A stretch of DNA of 64,000 bases from Argyresthia goedartella (Eukaryota > Arthropoda > Insecta > Lepidoptera > Argyresthiidae), in assembly GCA_949825045.1 (NCBI GenBank), contig OX463814.1, positions 31,638,383-31,702,382 of the forward strand, given 5' to 3'. Under the pieces are notes generated by a model. It did no database searches. It had not been told where the DNA came from and saw only the letters and a program-made list of their open reading frames with translations. Shown one piece after another: positions 33,466 to 44,700 of this stretch (its first letter is position 1; the number at the start of each line of letters is the position of its first letter). The position numbers and the translations under genes are program-made.

Positions 33466-33858
33466 GTAAAGTTTCAATCTAAAGTGTTAGTGTTGTGAAA
33501 TGTTTGGAGAAAATCGTGTAACAAATAGCCAAAATTTACCACCGCACCGCAGGTAGGAAAATATTCAAAACAAAGCAAAAAAAACATGAAAAGCAGCATA
33601 AATAAAAACATTCTGTAAAATGTAAGTTAACAGTTTTCTGTTCTATATTCAAACATATATAATTAATATCATGGACATCCAGAATAGTTGAGCAATATTA
33701 CAATATCTGACACCGGTCCCCTGCCATTTTTATATCCCATAAAATAACCTGAACACAAGGCACTCTTCTCATTGTCCGGGGGTTGCACGTGACGGGTTAA
33801 TATTTTGAACTATTGCAAAATGTTCACTGCCACTGCTTCTTTTTTGCAATGTAATTTG
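33466..33858 (-). repeat. Right arm of a long-distance inverted repeat
   Basis: Reverse-complement partner of 29048-29440 (GAGGGTGTAAAG at the inner side, GCCACTGCTTCTTTTTTGC at the outer side). It is diverged and carries extra short insertions near 33540-33600. Confidence 0.7.
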
Positions 33859-34404
33859 AAATGGAGTATAACCTTTCATAGTCTGATTTCAAATCGCTGA
33901 TTTTGAAGGAAAGTAAATATGGATGAGGTGGTATGATATCATTACTTCTACGCAACTGCGCGCGCCGGCGCTCGTCCAATAGAGGTAAACAATATTAATG
34001 GTTACGTGCAATACTCACACAAAGAAAAAATTGCGGCGGAATTTGCTAGGGTTCCAACATAAAAGCAAAATTTGAATTTGCCGCCATAGTTAGTATAGTG
34101 TTGACAACTATATAAAATTGACCTGTGGTTTCATAGTAAAAGTCCAGAATAATGTCCCTAACAACCGTTTCAAAGACCAAGCCTATTGGTAGTTCAGTTT
34201 TTAAGTTATCATTGTAAATAGAAACAGATCAGTGTCGCGAATTGCGATCAGCGAATCACCAGCGTAATATCATATGAAACCTTTTCAGTCGCGCATACCT
34301 ACGTCACTGTTTTCTTAATTCGAAACTGTAATCGAGTGTAGCCTGCAAAGAGTTTGGTGTTAACAAATGAACCAGTGATGAGCTAAGTGCCGTGTGGCCA
34401 CGAG
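33859..34404 (+). promoter_or_regulatory. Upstream region and leader of the candidate host gene, with two tiny upstream ORFs
   Basis: A TCAGTC initiator-like hexamer lies at 34285-34290, about 120 bp before the start codon; no TATA box or downstream element is convincing. Two overlapping micro-ORFs precede the main ATG: 34367-34378 (three codons plus TGA) and 34378-34386 (two codons plus TAA). They would reduce translation if present in the mRNA. Assignment of the start site is weak. Confidence 0.3.
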
Positions 34405-34560
34405 ATGAGCGGTCTGGGTCCGCCAGGCGTGTGGGCCGCGCAGAAGCGGCTCGAGTCGTGGGCGAGGGCGGCGAGAGAGCGGACGTCGAGCGCCAGCAGC
34501 GGACAGAGCCATAACTCTACGGACAGCTATGGAGATGAAAAGTCGCATGGAAGTCCGAGC
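34405..34560 (+). CDS. Candidate host gene, exon 1 (52 codons)
   Basis: GC-rich coding-looking segment in A/T-rich DNA. The first in-frame ATG is 34405, with an in-frame TAA at 34384 just upstream, so the start is well defined. The protein begins MSGLGPPGVWAAQKRLESWA, followed by a basic stretch and then S/T/N-rich sequence (TSSASSGQSHNSTDSYG). A donor (AGC/GTACGT) follows 34560 in phase 0. The next candidate exons (37577, 37779, 39108) also begin in phase 0. Part of the N-terminal, probably disordered region of a larger signalling or cytoskeletal protein; I do not recognise the gene. Confidence 0.55.
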
Positions 34561-37500
34561 GTACGTTGCCCATTTAATTGTTATAGTGGGTACGCGTTAG
34601 TGTTTCTATCGCAGTTAGTTGGTTAAATCAGACACTTAACTAACTCTCTAGACCGTTAATTGCATGCCGACGTTTAACCAAGTAAATTCTAAAGCCTGTC
34701 GGTCTGGTGTACTATCTGTCGATAGTTGATCGACTACCGCGTTAGTTTATCAACTAACGGTTTTGACTATCTTCCGGTGACATCAATATACAATGCTCGT
34801 ACTGGTAATGATTTTAGTTACTTGTCAATGTCGTAACCATATCGTAGAATTGACCATATCATGAAATGGTCAACCATGGTTCAATTAGAACTTTCATTGA
34901 ACGAAGAAATATTTTAGGGAAAACACTGCGGTAGCTAAGGTGAAGACTAAAGAGGGCGAGCGCAGCGAATCTGCCGAATAGTCTTCGTATTAGTTTGACA
35001 TGGCACATTAGATAGGGCTGAATAAAAATGATTTTATAAAGACATGTTTCATCAAATTCAACCCTTCTGAGATTTTCATGAAATGGATGGCCAGATCATG
35101 AAATGGTTGGCCGTTTCAGGAAATGATCAATTCTACGATATGGCAACGACATCGATATAGTTTACAATCAACTACGACGCCACATACCATTTTAACATCA
35201 TAACATCCTAAGTTAAGTCGAAATTTGACCTGATTTATTTCAGCTCAAATGTAAAGATTAACGAATAATACAGTTCGTCACTCGGTAACACTCGACGCTC
35301 TGTGTTAGTTAGTTAGTTAGACAGAAAACTAACCAACTTGACAACTTGTAATCCGAAAACTCTCCTCCGATTGCCAAGGTTCCATCTTCAATCCGGTATT
35401 TTAATGAGTTAAGTTAGGTTAGTTGCGATGCCTCTGGAATCGGTCTGACACTGTAGGACAAACATCCTTCACTGAGAATGAACTCTTCTTTGCACGAGCC
35501 AATTTACATTTGAACAATTCAAAATAACGAGAGCTTATTTCTTGCTTTAACTCTGGAAATGTTATTTTTAGTCCATACAAAATACAAGAAAACTTAAGTT
35601 CTTGTACGATAGTATGCAACCCTTTTTACACATTTTACATATCCACATTTTTGGTCATAGTCTGTTCTTCTTGTCTGCCAGCGTAATTGTGCGATATACA
35701 TATTTACTTGAGTATATCATAAATTATGTTACGAAGGGTTCAACCTTTCCCCCCCCCCCCCCCTCTCCCCCCGCCCCTACTTTCATTAAATTGAGTTTTA
35801 TACAGCTGCCTATCTCTGAATAATTTCAACGAAGTCGTCCATAAATTAATTTGAAGCGAGCAATGGGTGCTTTGCGAGTATGATTTTAATGATAAACACC
35901 TTTCCCAATGAGTACCATATCGGTCTGTGAATCACACGAAAACATTTTAATTAAAGTTGTGACCTTATCAAGGTACAGTCGTGTTGATTAAGCGCCATGC
36001 ACAACGGCACATACAACCGACAACGCAAAACTTGTGGGAATGCCAAAGTGCTCTTTCATACTATGCTTCCCGCGCGGATGTCGCGAGGCTGAGAAGTGGC
36101 TGATTTCCATATTAAAGACAGCTGCGCGACTGCAGATCGGGAATCGTGCAACTGAATGGAGTTTTGCAAGCTCACCTAAGCAACCATTCCTTATATAACA
36201 AATGACATTTCCGTAAATAAAAGCAAGCGTAACAATGGTGTTTCCCCGTTGCAATCTATTGTTTAAATTAAGCGTGCTAACCTGAGTCGCGCGTTAAAGT
36301 ATGTGCGGCTGTCGCGCGGGAACCGCACTTAAACCACGCGACAGCTGCCGTAACGAGAAAGCACTCTTATAGTCAAGCTGTCACTGCCTCACCCTCGGGA
36401 CCTCTTTCAAATTGAAATTACACTCGTTTTAGATGACAGCTGGTCTGAAATACGCATTTTGATTGGTCAAACGTCACATTGAAGCAGGCGAACACCCTTC
36501 AATACATCCGTTAGAAAGGGATTATGATATTACTTTATAGATGTCAGAGATAGCGAATAGGGCTACTGACAGTGCCAGTGTGACATTTAAGCGGCACTTT
36601 ATTTGACCAGCAGTCTGACATTAGAGACTTTTAACACCGGCACATTAACTGCGCACATCGTTGGTATGTATCTAATGAACCAGTCACGAATCCAGAAGCA
36701 TAAATGTTGTCACCGTATCGTAATTTGTACGGCGCAATGACATCACCACGCGACTGTACTTGTTATCGAAGCTCAATCAAAAATTTCAACCCTTTTGATG
36801 AAGGCTTTTTAAATGAGCTCGAAAAGGGCGAAGGCATCCGAAAGCAATCAATCATACGGTGACTAATAATGAGAAAGAATCTTACAATTTCCTTTAAAGT
36901 CAAATTTGGAGTCACCAACAATGCGATACGAAAATTGGGTTCTTGGTATTTTCAATAATGGTATTCTTGATAGACTTCCTATCACAACACAACTATTCTG
37001 TCTAATCTATTGTCTGGACCCTGGAAATGTGTAAATGCATAAGGAAGTAAAATCAAATCCCAGTTGAGCTGGGACCTGGCGATACAAACTTGAACAAGGC
37101 TGACCTTACGAAGTTCGATAGCAATCCGTTACCAGTACAGAAAAGTCCATTTTCTGTCAAGCCATCGCCGCTGCTCGGCTGCTTTTAAATGAATACAAGT
37201 AACCCCATTTTGCAGGACGTTAAAGGACAGCCGAAAAACGATTGTTTTTCTTACAAAACAAAAAAGAAGTAAATTTTAATCCAATCAAAAATGTAGGGTC
37301 CCAGAGGCTTGATCTTAAAGCCTCTGCGAGATGCAGGTTCTAGCGTAGTTTGTTGGCAATTTTTACGATACTTGAAACGTTTTTCTACTTATAACTTTAC
37401 AATGAAAAGGTAATAATATATTCCTTTGTAGAAATATACTGACAAGAAATCTGATGGTATAAAAATATTAAAATTAAAATATTGCGGTTACCTGTTTTTA

Positions 37501-37576
37501 CCGAGCTATGGAGATACGATGTTTCTCGATGTTTTCCATCAAAGGAACGTATGTTATGAATGACTTTCCTCAACAG
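34561..37576 (+). other. Intron 1 of the candidate host gene
   Basis: 3 kb without a supported exon. It holds an inverted-repeat MITE (34828-35152), a C-rich tract (35749-35776) and unlabelled A/T-rich DNA. Small open frames here show no domain. An additional small exon cannot be excluded. Confidence 0.45.
34828..35152. mobile_element. MITE with about 48-bp inverted termini in intron 1
   Basis: The left end ATGTCGTAACCATATCGTAG is matched by the complement of the right end (ATGTCGTTGCCATATCGTAG), and pairing continues through GAATTGACCATATCATGAAA with mismatches. Its centre carries the GGTGAAG...GCGCAGCGAA short repeat also seen at 1462-1530. It is 325 bp with no coding capacity. Confidence 0.7.
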
Positions 37577-37723
37577 GAGATGCTGATTCCCAAGGAGCAA
37601 TGTCGAGTGCAGCCACTCTCCATCGAGACGCGAGGCCTGGGGTCACTACCGCACGCTCGCCTGGCTAGAACCCCTTCCATATCTTCGCAGAGCAGTTTGG
37701 ACAGCGGCACCTCCCGGGCTACT
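37577..37723 (+). CDS. Candidate host gene, exon 2 (49 codons)
   Basis: Follows an acceptor (TTTCCTCAACAG) and ends at a consensus donor (ACT/GTGAGT), both in phase 0. It encodes EMLIPKEQCRVQPLSIETRG and then a Ser-rich run (TPSISSQSSLDSGTSRAT), a style common in scaffold and kinase-substrate regions. Codon use and GC content differ from the flanks. Joining it to exon 1 keeps one open frame. No domain is recognised. Confidence 0.55.
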
Positions 37724-37778
37724 GTGAGTTCTATCAGTATTCTCGATAGCTAACTAATTTTCCCCCCATTATTGTTAG

Positions 37779-38057
37779 CCGCCAGTCAAGCGAAAGAGTC
37801 CGATGGCTTACACAGCTGGGTTTTCCGGTTTGCCACCTATCCTGGTATCTCAGAATCACGGGTGGATTCTCGAAACCAGATTAAAGTCTTTGTACAGTTT
37901 TGCTCCTCAAGTACTGTTACAAAAAAATGTGACACGAGTTTCCGAGTATCCACCCTACACTACCGTGGTTAACCGGAATTCTCTGATTACCGATAACGTT
38001 GCCGCAATAAACGTCAGAGGCGAAGAAAATAAAAAGCCTTTTACACTGTCTTCATAA
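37779..38057 (+). CDS. Candidate host gene, alternative terminal exon 3a (92 codons plus stop)
   Basis: A 55-bp gap after exon 2 has the marks of a very short intron: donor GTGAGT, branch-point-like GCTAACTAAT, pyrimidine tract TTTTCCCCCCATT and acceptor TTGTTAG. The exon opens in phase 0 with PPVKRKSPMAYTAGFSG and runs open to TAA at 38055-38057, giving a non-repetitive tail (LPPILVSQNHGWILETRLKS near its middle). I do not recognise it. It competes with exon 3b for the same donor, so it may be an alternative C-terminus. It could also be a chance frame. Confidence 0.4.
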   Translation, partial: PPVKRKSPMAYTAGFSGLPPILVSQNHGWILETRLKSLYSFAPQVLLQKNVTRVSEYPPYTTVVNRNSLITDNVAAINVRGEENKKPFTLSS

Positions 38058-38502
38058 AAAAACAGCAAAGCACATCTCCAGTGAAGAGCTCCAGCCAAAA
38101 TCTAAGGTTTTCTGTCCTCTCTCTGACCGACACCTTTGGTAAGCGTAATGATGGATGAAACTCACCAAAATATTCTCGTCAAGGATTCCCTTTGAATTGC
38201 AGCTTGCACTGTGAAATATTCAGCAGATTTCACGGGAGCGGCGACTGTAGTATTATGCATCTGTTTGTACTCGTACTTGCAGACGTAGTTTCGAAGATAT
38301 AAATGTTGATGTTAATGATGATTTTGAGGACCTTTGTTGCGTAGCGAGATCTGGTGTAATAATCCCGACCAGTCCGTATCTTGTAGTGGGGCCAGCAGCT
38401 ATTTACGTGTATGTTTATGCAAGCTGGCATTAATTGCGTGAGGTGGTTTTGTCATCCCACCTCACCCGTCCCCGTCCCCCCTGAACTCACGTGAGATTTA
38501 TT
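38058..38502 (+). other. Non-coding stretch after exon 3a
   Basis: The first 80 bases contain an open frame reading STSPVKSSSQNLRFSVLSL that ends at a donor-like TTTG/GTAAGC (about 38137), in a different frame from exon 3a. It may be a further exon, or show that the TAA is bypassed by an acceptor at about 38070. I could not settle this. No polyadenylation signal is obvious. Confidence 0.3.
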
Positions 38503-38996
38503 ATAGTAGTTTATGTGACTGCTACATAATGGAGGGCATTAATACTCGAGAGTGGGTTTATGAAACGAGCCGACGGCGAGTTTCATAATAATATCACTCG
38601 AGAGTTTTAATGCCTAATTATGTACAGTTTCATACACTAGTTTATCTACACACATATCATAAGCTCTCTTTGATGTGTTCAGGAACCGCATGTTTGACCG
38701 GCATTGTGGTTCTGCAATTGTTTAGCTTGTTCTGTAGCACCAACTTCGGGCGTCGGCGTTCGAAATTTGAATGTCAGTACCTACCAACTTTACAGACAAA
38801 CTAGGGGCGGCACGAGGCGGGCGTCGGCGTTCAAAATTTGAATGTCATAATATGCAGAAAAATTACATATTATGGTCATAATGTGTAATTTTTCGGATAA
38901 GAAATGAGTTTTTACCAAGTAGTTTAACATTATGCTGAGCGTAACGTGCGGTTTTTGTATGCAGTAAAGAGGGTTTATGATATGTGTGTAGATAAA
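38503..38996 (-). repeat. Composite double-palindrome repeat, copy 4 (reverse), between host exons
   Basis: Same family as 11621-12132, reversed. It runs from TTATAGTAGTTTATGTGACT to GTGTGTAGATAAA. The first palindrome has the hairpin loop GAAACGAGCCGACGGCGAGT. It sits about 110 bp before exon 3b, inside the presumed intron. Confidence 0.75.
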
Positions 38997-39107
38997 AGAA
39001 AAAATACAATTCGCTTCATTATTTTAGGACCATCACATGAGATTGGGTGAGATCACCTCACGCAATGAAGTGACGCCCCCTTATGTTGCAATAATGATAT
39101 TTCACAG

Positions 39108-39334
39108 AGCCACCGAGGGTCCTCCCCCGCGATCCGCACCTTCGCCCCTGACGGGCGCACGCTCGAGGCGGGGGGGCCGACCGTGCCACGCTCCCCCTCG
39201 CCCCTCCGCGCGGCATCGCTCGACGTGCGGGGCGCGGCGCTCGCGCACGGGTCATTGGCCTCATTGTCCGACGCGCCGGCCAGTCCGCGGCATGCACCGC
39301 CGAGGTGCCTGTCGCCGCTGCTGATGCCGCCCAG
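39108..39334 (+). CDS. Candidate host gene, exon 3b (75 codons, continues)
   Basis: GC-rich exon after an acceptor (GATATTTCACAG at 39107), opening in phase 0 and staying open to CCCAG/GTATAC at 39334, where it ends in phase 2. It encodes SHRGSSPAIRTFAPDGRTLE, then a Pro/Ser/Ala-rich run (PRSPSPLRAASLDVRGAALA) ending in LSPLLMPP. Composition matches exons 1 and 2. Of the three frames this is the one that joins exon 2 without a stop. The continuing exon is not found before the window ends, so either the next intron is long or the gene has been disrupted. Confidence 0.45.
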
Positions 39335-40334
39335 GTATACCATGTTTCTTGTCCCCTAAATGCCGCTTGGTGGGGGGGAAGCGGCGCATGGGAACAAGAG
39401 AGAATATGCATAGGCAAGAGTGATATGGTGGCCTCGCTCAGGGGCCATGTTTTTTTTTAAGTTATGCATAATGTATCTGTCGCCGCCATTTAATAAAGTT
39501 CGGCACTGAATCAGCACCCGGGGCGTTAATTATAGGCCGGCGTTTAATAAAATGACTAAAGGTGTGCCGGGCAACTGATTTAACGAATCGTTTAAGGAGT
39601 TACCTAAACGTTTCTAGACAAACAATTAAGACAAGAGCGATGACAAATTAAGATAAAAATACATTTCTTGTCCTTTCTTTATTCATAAGATTCGTATTTC
39701 GGCAAAGTAACCCATGCGCCCCTGGTTGCTTATCAAATATCAAACTAAATTCGTATTTCGGCTAAATTGTCTCTAAAAGAAGTTGTTGCGTTGACACCTT
39801 CTCGCAAAACGAATAAAGACGGTCCTCCATTCATTTTTCATCAAAAAGCTGACCTTCAGTTAAGCAGTTTGTTATATCTAAAAGTCATTTGATTGATTGC
39901 CGGTCTGGTCCGTTGATTCGCTGCCTAATTTATCGAAACGGCTGCGATATTGGTATTCGACATCGAAATACTCATCAATCGTCGACCTCTGCCTGCTGAC
40001 CTACTCATTGTTAAGATTATAGTCTTCCTCACGTACGTCACTCATCTCAGTCCTACGTACCTACATGGTTTTGCCGCATATTGTGAATGGCTGACAGGGC
40101 TCGTGAAAGGTAGTAATTTCGAAGGTGACGGTAAAATTATATCGATATAATCTTACCGTCACCTTCGAAATTCGGTTACTTTTTTGACTGAAACTTAAAC
40201 TTTCCGGAGGTTCTACACAAACATTAAAATCTCATCAAAGAGCCATTGAAAAGTTTCAACAGTCATAATGAGAAAATCTTTATTTTCACGACAACAGAGT
40301 TACGGAAAAATCGTAGCTTGTACAACCTTGTACC
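39335..40334. other. Gene-less stretch, presumed intron
   Basis: No supported exon. A hairpin lies at 40115-40172. A small open frame at 39950-40150 ends inside that hairpin and is not called. Confidence 0.4.
40115..40172. repeat. Near-perfect 58-bp palindrome
   Basis: The arms AATTTCGAAGGTGACGGTAA (40115-40134) and 40153-40172 are exact complements. The 18-base centre is itself almost a palindrome (ATTATATCGATATAAT), so the whole segment pairs nearly end to end. Confidence 0.9.
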
Positions 40335-40538
40335 TAACCCTTTTTAGGGTTCCGTACCCAACGCGCCTTGCCGACAGCACCAACCACCACCACCGGTCTA
40401 TGGGTGCCAACTGGAAACAATAACTAAGTTTTCGCTGTCCGTCCGTCTTTCACAGAACTGATCATGATCCGTTATAGGTAGAGACTTAAACTTATGTACC
40501 CTTCATGTTCGTGTCCGACTCGCACTTGGCCGGTTTAA
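40335..40538 (-). repeat. TIR-family repeat, fragment (reverse)
   Basis: Begins TTTTTAGGGTTCCGTACCCA and ends GTCCGACTCGCACTTGGCCG near 40534. The middle is rearranged and lacks the TGGTGTGGAGTGAATAG block. Confidence 0.6.
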
Positions 40539-40789
40539 TAGTTTAGTTGTTGTTATTGGAACATTGGACCAAAACTTTGATTATTAAGAATACAATGAAC
40601 TTAACGAATTATTAGATAAAAAATATATTACAAGATAAAAAAACCTAAGCTGTATTATTGTAGTAGGTATATAAGTTCCAGTATTTAAGTTCTGGGGGTT
40701 ACCACAATCTTTTTCCGATTCAAATTTGGTTTAAAAGAAGGACATCACCGTGGCAACCATTTCCATTCCAATTTGGCATAATGGGCTTT
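40539..40789. other. Gene-less A/T-rich stretch before the split SINE
   Basis: No feature recognised. Confidence 0.4.
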
Positions 40790-40792
40790 ATT

Positions 40793-40823
<31 letters not shown>

Positions 40824-40911
40824 ATTGGACACTATTTACACACATTGATCTAGCCCCAAACTAGGATTCCCTGTATCTGGGGTACTAGCCAACGATACAC
40901 ATACTTATATA

Positions 40912-41300
40912 TGTAGGAACATCAGAATAGGAGGGCCTCTGGGGATCTAGAGGGTCATCATCAGACATCGTGGGCGTTGCGCGGGAGATCAGACAAAGAG
41001 GAAATACTAAATGACCATCCAGAGTACACTTTAATATTCAGTTTTACAATGTCTTATGAATCAGTGGTTATCACAATCACACTTAGCTGTAGGTACCGCA
41101 GCACAGAACGAGAGGACAGTCCCAAGGTGTTTCTTTTAGAACGCGCCAACAGAAAGTGAAGTACGTTGCCGTTCGAATCGAGCACCGAGATTCTGTCGAA
41201 GCAAGCCACAGACAACCGGTGGAGCGCGGTGCGCCCGTCCCGTGACCCGCTTATCGTTCCGTCTGAAGTCCGTACGGCTTTAATTTAATCAGATCCGACA
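40912..41300 (-). repeat. 3' LTR of the gypsy-type element
   Basis: 389 bp beginning TGTAGGAACATCAGAATAGG on the plus strand and ending AGATCCGACA. Because the element is on the minus strand, this is the downstream LTR. It differs from the other LTR at three sites. Confidence 0.95.
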
Positions 41301-41746
41301 CGGCTATCCTGCCTCTACACACGCCCTCGTGTGTTATTCTGTAACAATAGAAAGGGGCAGCACAAAAGACGTTCGGTCATACCTGACTACCACTCTGAAA
41401 ATCGATCATCAAACTCTACAAGTTCTTAAAAGTTATTAGGCTCTACTTTACAATGTAGTTTCAGAATCATAAAAAGTTTACTTAAATATTTACAGTCACA
41501 ACCTCAACTGCACAGAGTATCAAATACCATCAAACTAAAGCTAAATAGCTCTACCATTAATCTCATTATCAAATGGTTACAACAACACAACAGTAATTCC
41601 GATTATAGCAAGTGTCACATTCGTGGCCTATGAGCTGCAATAGCTCCTCAACATTGTATTACGCATCCTTCTCAAGGACCGCAATCACAAGTCGCAACAG
41701 TGCATCCCCTCCAGGGATCACTTCAAAGAGTCCACTATGACTCTTT
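41301..41746 (-). other. Untranslated region between pol and 3' LTR
   Basis: 445 bp without an open frame of note; no env. A purine-enriched stretch next to the LTR (GAGGCAGGATAG on the minus strand) is the best but weak polypurine-tract candidate. Confidence 0.5.
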
Positions 41747-44700
41747 CTAGTCTTCAAGAAGACCCGGCCTCCGCCAGAACCATGCGCCCATCGCGTACCC
41801 ACGGATTACTCTCCGCGAGCAAATACCGACTTCCAACGAGCTACGACTACGACATGATTCCTGGTATAGCCGACCAACCGAACTGTGCACACAATTCTCT
41901 ATCGTCATCGTCACAGCATCAACATGCTCTTCGCTTGAATCATTTTCACTATCTGAAACCTCAATTGGTATTTGACCCTCTGGCATTCTACGCAACCTAT
42001 CGTGTGCGTACTTGTAAGTTCGCTTACAACTCAATGATTTCAGGACATAACGGTCACCATCCAGAACCTCTATCACTCTAAATGGACCTTTGAACTTGGG
42101 GTCCAATTTAGTTTGGTTCCGCTCTTCATTCTCAATCAAAACAAAGTCACCAATGGAAAACTTATTCAGCCTTGCCTTAGTTGCATCAAACCTCTGTTTA
42201 TCATACAGTGCGTTTTTCTCAATCCGTACCGACGCAGATTGCCTAATTTCATCGAGATCCAACGTCTGTTCTACGTCATCACCGGCCATCAAGTCTAGCG
42301 GACGAGCAACTTTTCCTATCATGAGCTCTAGAGGGCTAACTTTTGTTACTCTATTCACAGTGCAGTTCAACGCAAGTTGCACATCGCTTAATGCATCCTG
42401 CCACGATTTATCACCGCTTGACTCTACCGCTGTTAACATTCCCTTTAGAACGCTCATAACTCTTTCTACCTGACCGTTGGCTCTAGACGATCCTGTCGCT
42501 ATCAAATGGAGACCAATGTTTTTGCTCTCACAAAACGTTTTGAACTTGTTGCTAGCAAAACACCTCCCTTGGTCCGCAATTATACGCATAGGAGTTCCGA
42601 ATATAGCTACACTATCTTTTACGGCCTGAATACTACTCTTAGAGTCAATGTTCTTTGTATGATAGAGTAGCACATACTTGGTAACAGCATCTATCAGTAC
42701 GAAGACATACTCCTTTGTATCATTCTTACCACTGAGCTTTCCGGTAGCGTCAATGTGTACTGTATTCCATGGAACTGTCGCCTTTGGTATCGAATGAAGT
42801 TGAGCTTGCACCTTACCTGAGTGTTTCTTGGCAACCTTGCAAGTAACACAACTGTCCGTGAACTTTCTTACAAAACGACTCATACCTTCAAACCAATAAT
42901 GGTCATAAAGCTTTTCCAGCGTTTTCTCCCACCCAAGATGAATCAGAGATTCGTGAACATTGTTCACGACCGACCATCTCATTGTACGGGGAACTACGGG
43001 TAAACATTTTGTCTTACCATTTCGCTGGACCTTTCTGTAGAGCACACCTGATCGTATCTCGTAAGATTTGGCTAGATCCTCGGTCACGTGTCCATCGTTT
43101 AGGTCACCCACCAGCTTCACAATCTCTCCATCACGCTGTTGTTCTGAATGAAGCCAGTTTTCAGAAAGCTCGGTCAAGTTGACGATTTTCTGAGCGCATT
43201 TGACAACAGGCTCTTTTTCAGGGACTGGAATATGATTCCTAGAAAAGAAATCGACATGTGCCATGTGCTTACCTGCTCTATATGTCACGTCAAAGTCATA
43301 GGACTGAAGAAAAGCCCACCATCTGTGAACTCTTGGAGTCAGGTCAATCTTGTTCCTTGAAGATTTCAGCGAATTACAGTCTGTTACCACCACAAACTTA
43401 CGTCCATGTAAGTATTGCCTAAAATGTTTGATAGCATTAACGACAGCGAGCGTTTCCAATTCGTACGAATGGTAGCGAGTCTCTGCTGGTGTTGTGCGCT
43501 TGCTGAAATAAGCTACTGCTCTATGCTTACCATCCACAATCTGAATCAGAATAGCTCCGTAACCTTCGCTGCTAGCGTCGGTATGTAACTCCACTGGATA
43601 CTGTGGGTCATAGATCATTAGAACAGGTTCTGTAGTGAGAGACTCTATTACCTTCTGTCGAACATCTTCGTGTTTAGCGGTCCATTCGAACTGGGACTTA
43701 CCGGATGTCAAGGCATGTAGCGGGCTCATTAGACGGGAGAAGTTCGGCACGAACTGGCGAAAGTAAGAGGCTAAACCTATGAATTGCCTCACCTGTGTGA
43801 CTGACTGTGGTGGAGGCAATGCGGAGAGAGCCTCTATCTTACGCTTATTCGGCCTTATTTCACCTGCTTCGATCTCAAAACCCAAGTACTCTATCCGGGT
43901 TTTTAAGAAGGAACACTTCTTGAGGTTTAGAGAAAACCCTGCCTTTGTGAGTACTTCAATCACAGTTTTTAGACGCTCTATACCTTGCTCTACATTCTCG
44001 GAAATGACAAGGACATCGTCGACATAAACCACCACGTACGTATAGGCTAGTTCACCTAGGGCATTCATGATCGCTCTCTGGAACACGGATATGGCGTTTC
44101 GTAAGCCAAAGGGCATGGTAAGATATTCGTACTGCCCGTCGTTCGTTACGAACGCAATTCGCTCAATTGACTGTTCCTGGACTGGAATTAAATGAAATCC
44201 GCTTGCGCAATCCAGTTTTGTGTAGTAATGAGCGCCATGAAGCCTCGAAATCTGGTCTATGATCAGGGGAAGGGGGTAATTATCGGGTACTGTGTTACTG
44301 TTTAACTCGCGATAGTCTATGCACATACGATCCGCACCATCATGTTTTTTTACTAAGAGCGCCGGGCTCGCGAACGGTGAACAACTCGGTCTAATTATGT
44401 TTGCGCGTAACAACTCGTCTACCCTATCACGCATTATCTTACGCTCATCCGGGGATAAACGATACGGACGTCGCTGCACAGTTTTATTTGGGTCAATCAA
44501 CTTTACTTCTAACTGACCGGTCTTAACGCGGGTGGTTGGAAAACCGGCGATAAAAAAATCCGCGAATGGTTGTAGTACACTATGCAACACGGATCGATTA
44601 TCCGTGGGAATATCGGTATCAATGTTCATAAGTTCATTGACCGGCGCACCACCTACTTGAGATATGTCGCAGGTGTTCACCTCACAAATCCTAGATAGTG

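Noticed and set aside
39037..39417. Alternative frames over the GC-rich exon 3b region (one plus, two minus)
   Set aside because: GC-rich DNA opens all frames; only the frame beginning at 39108 has matching splice phase with exon 2.
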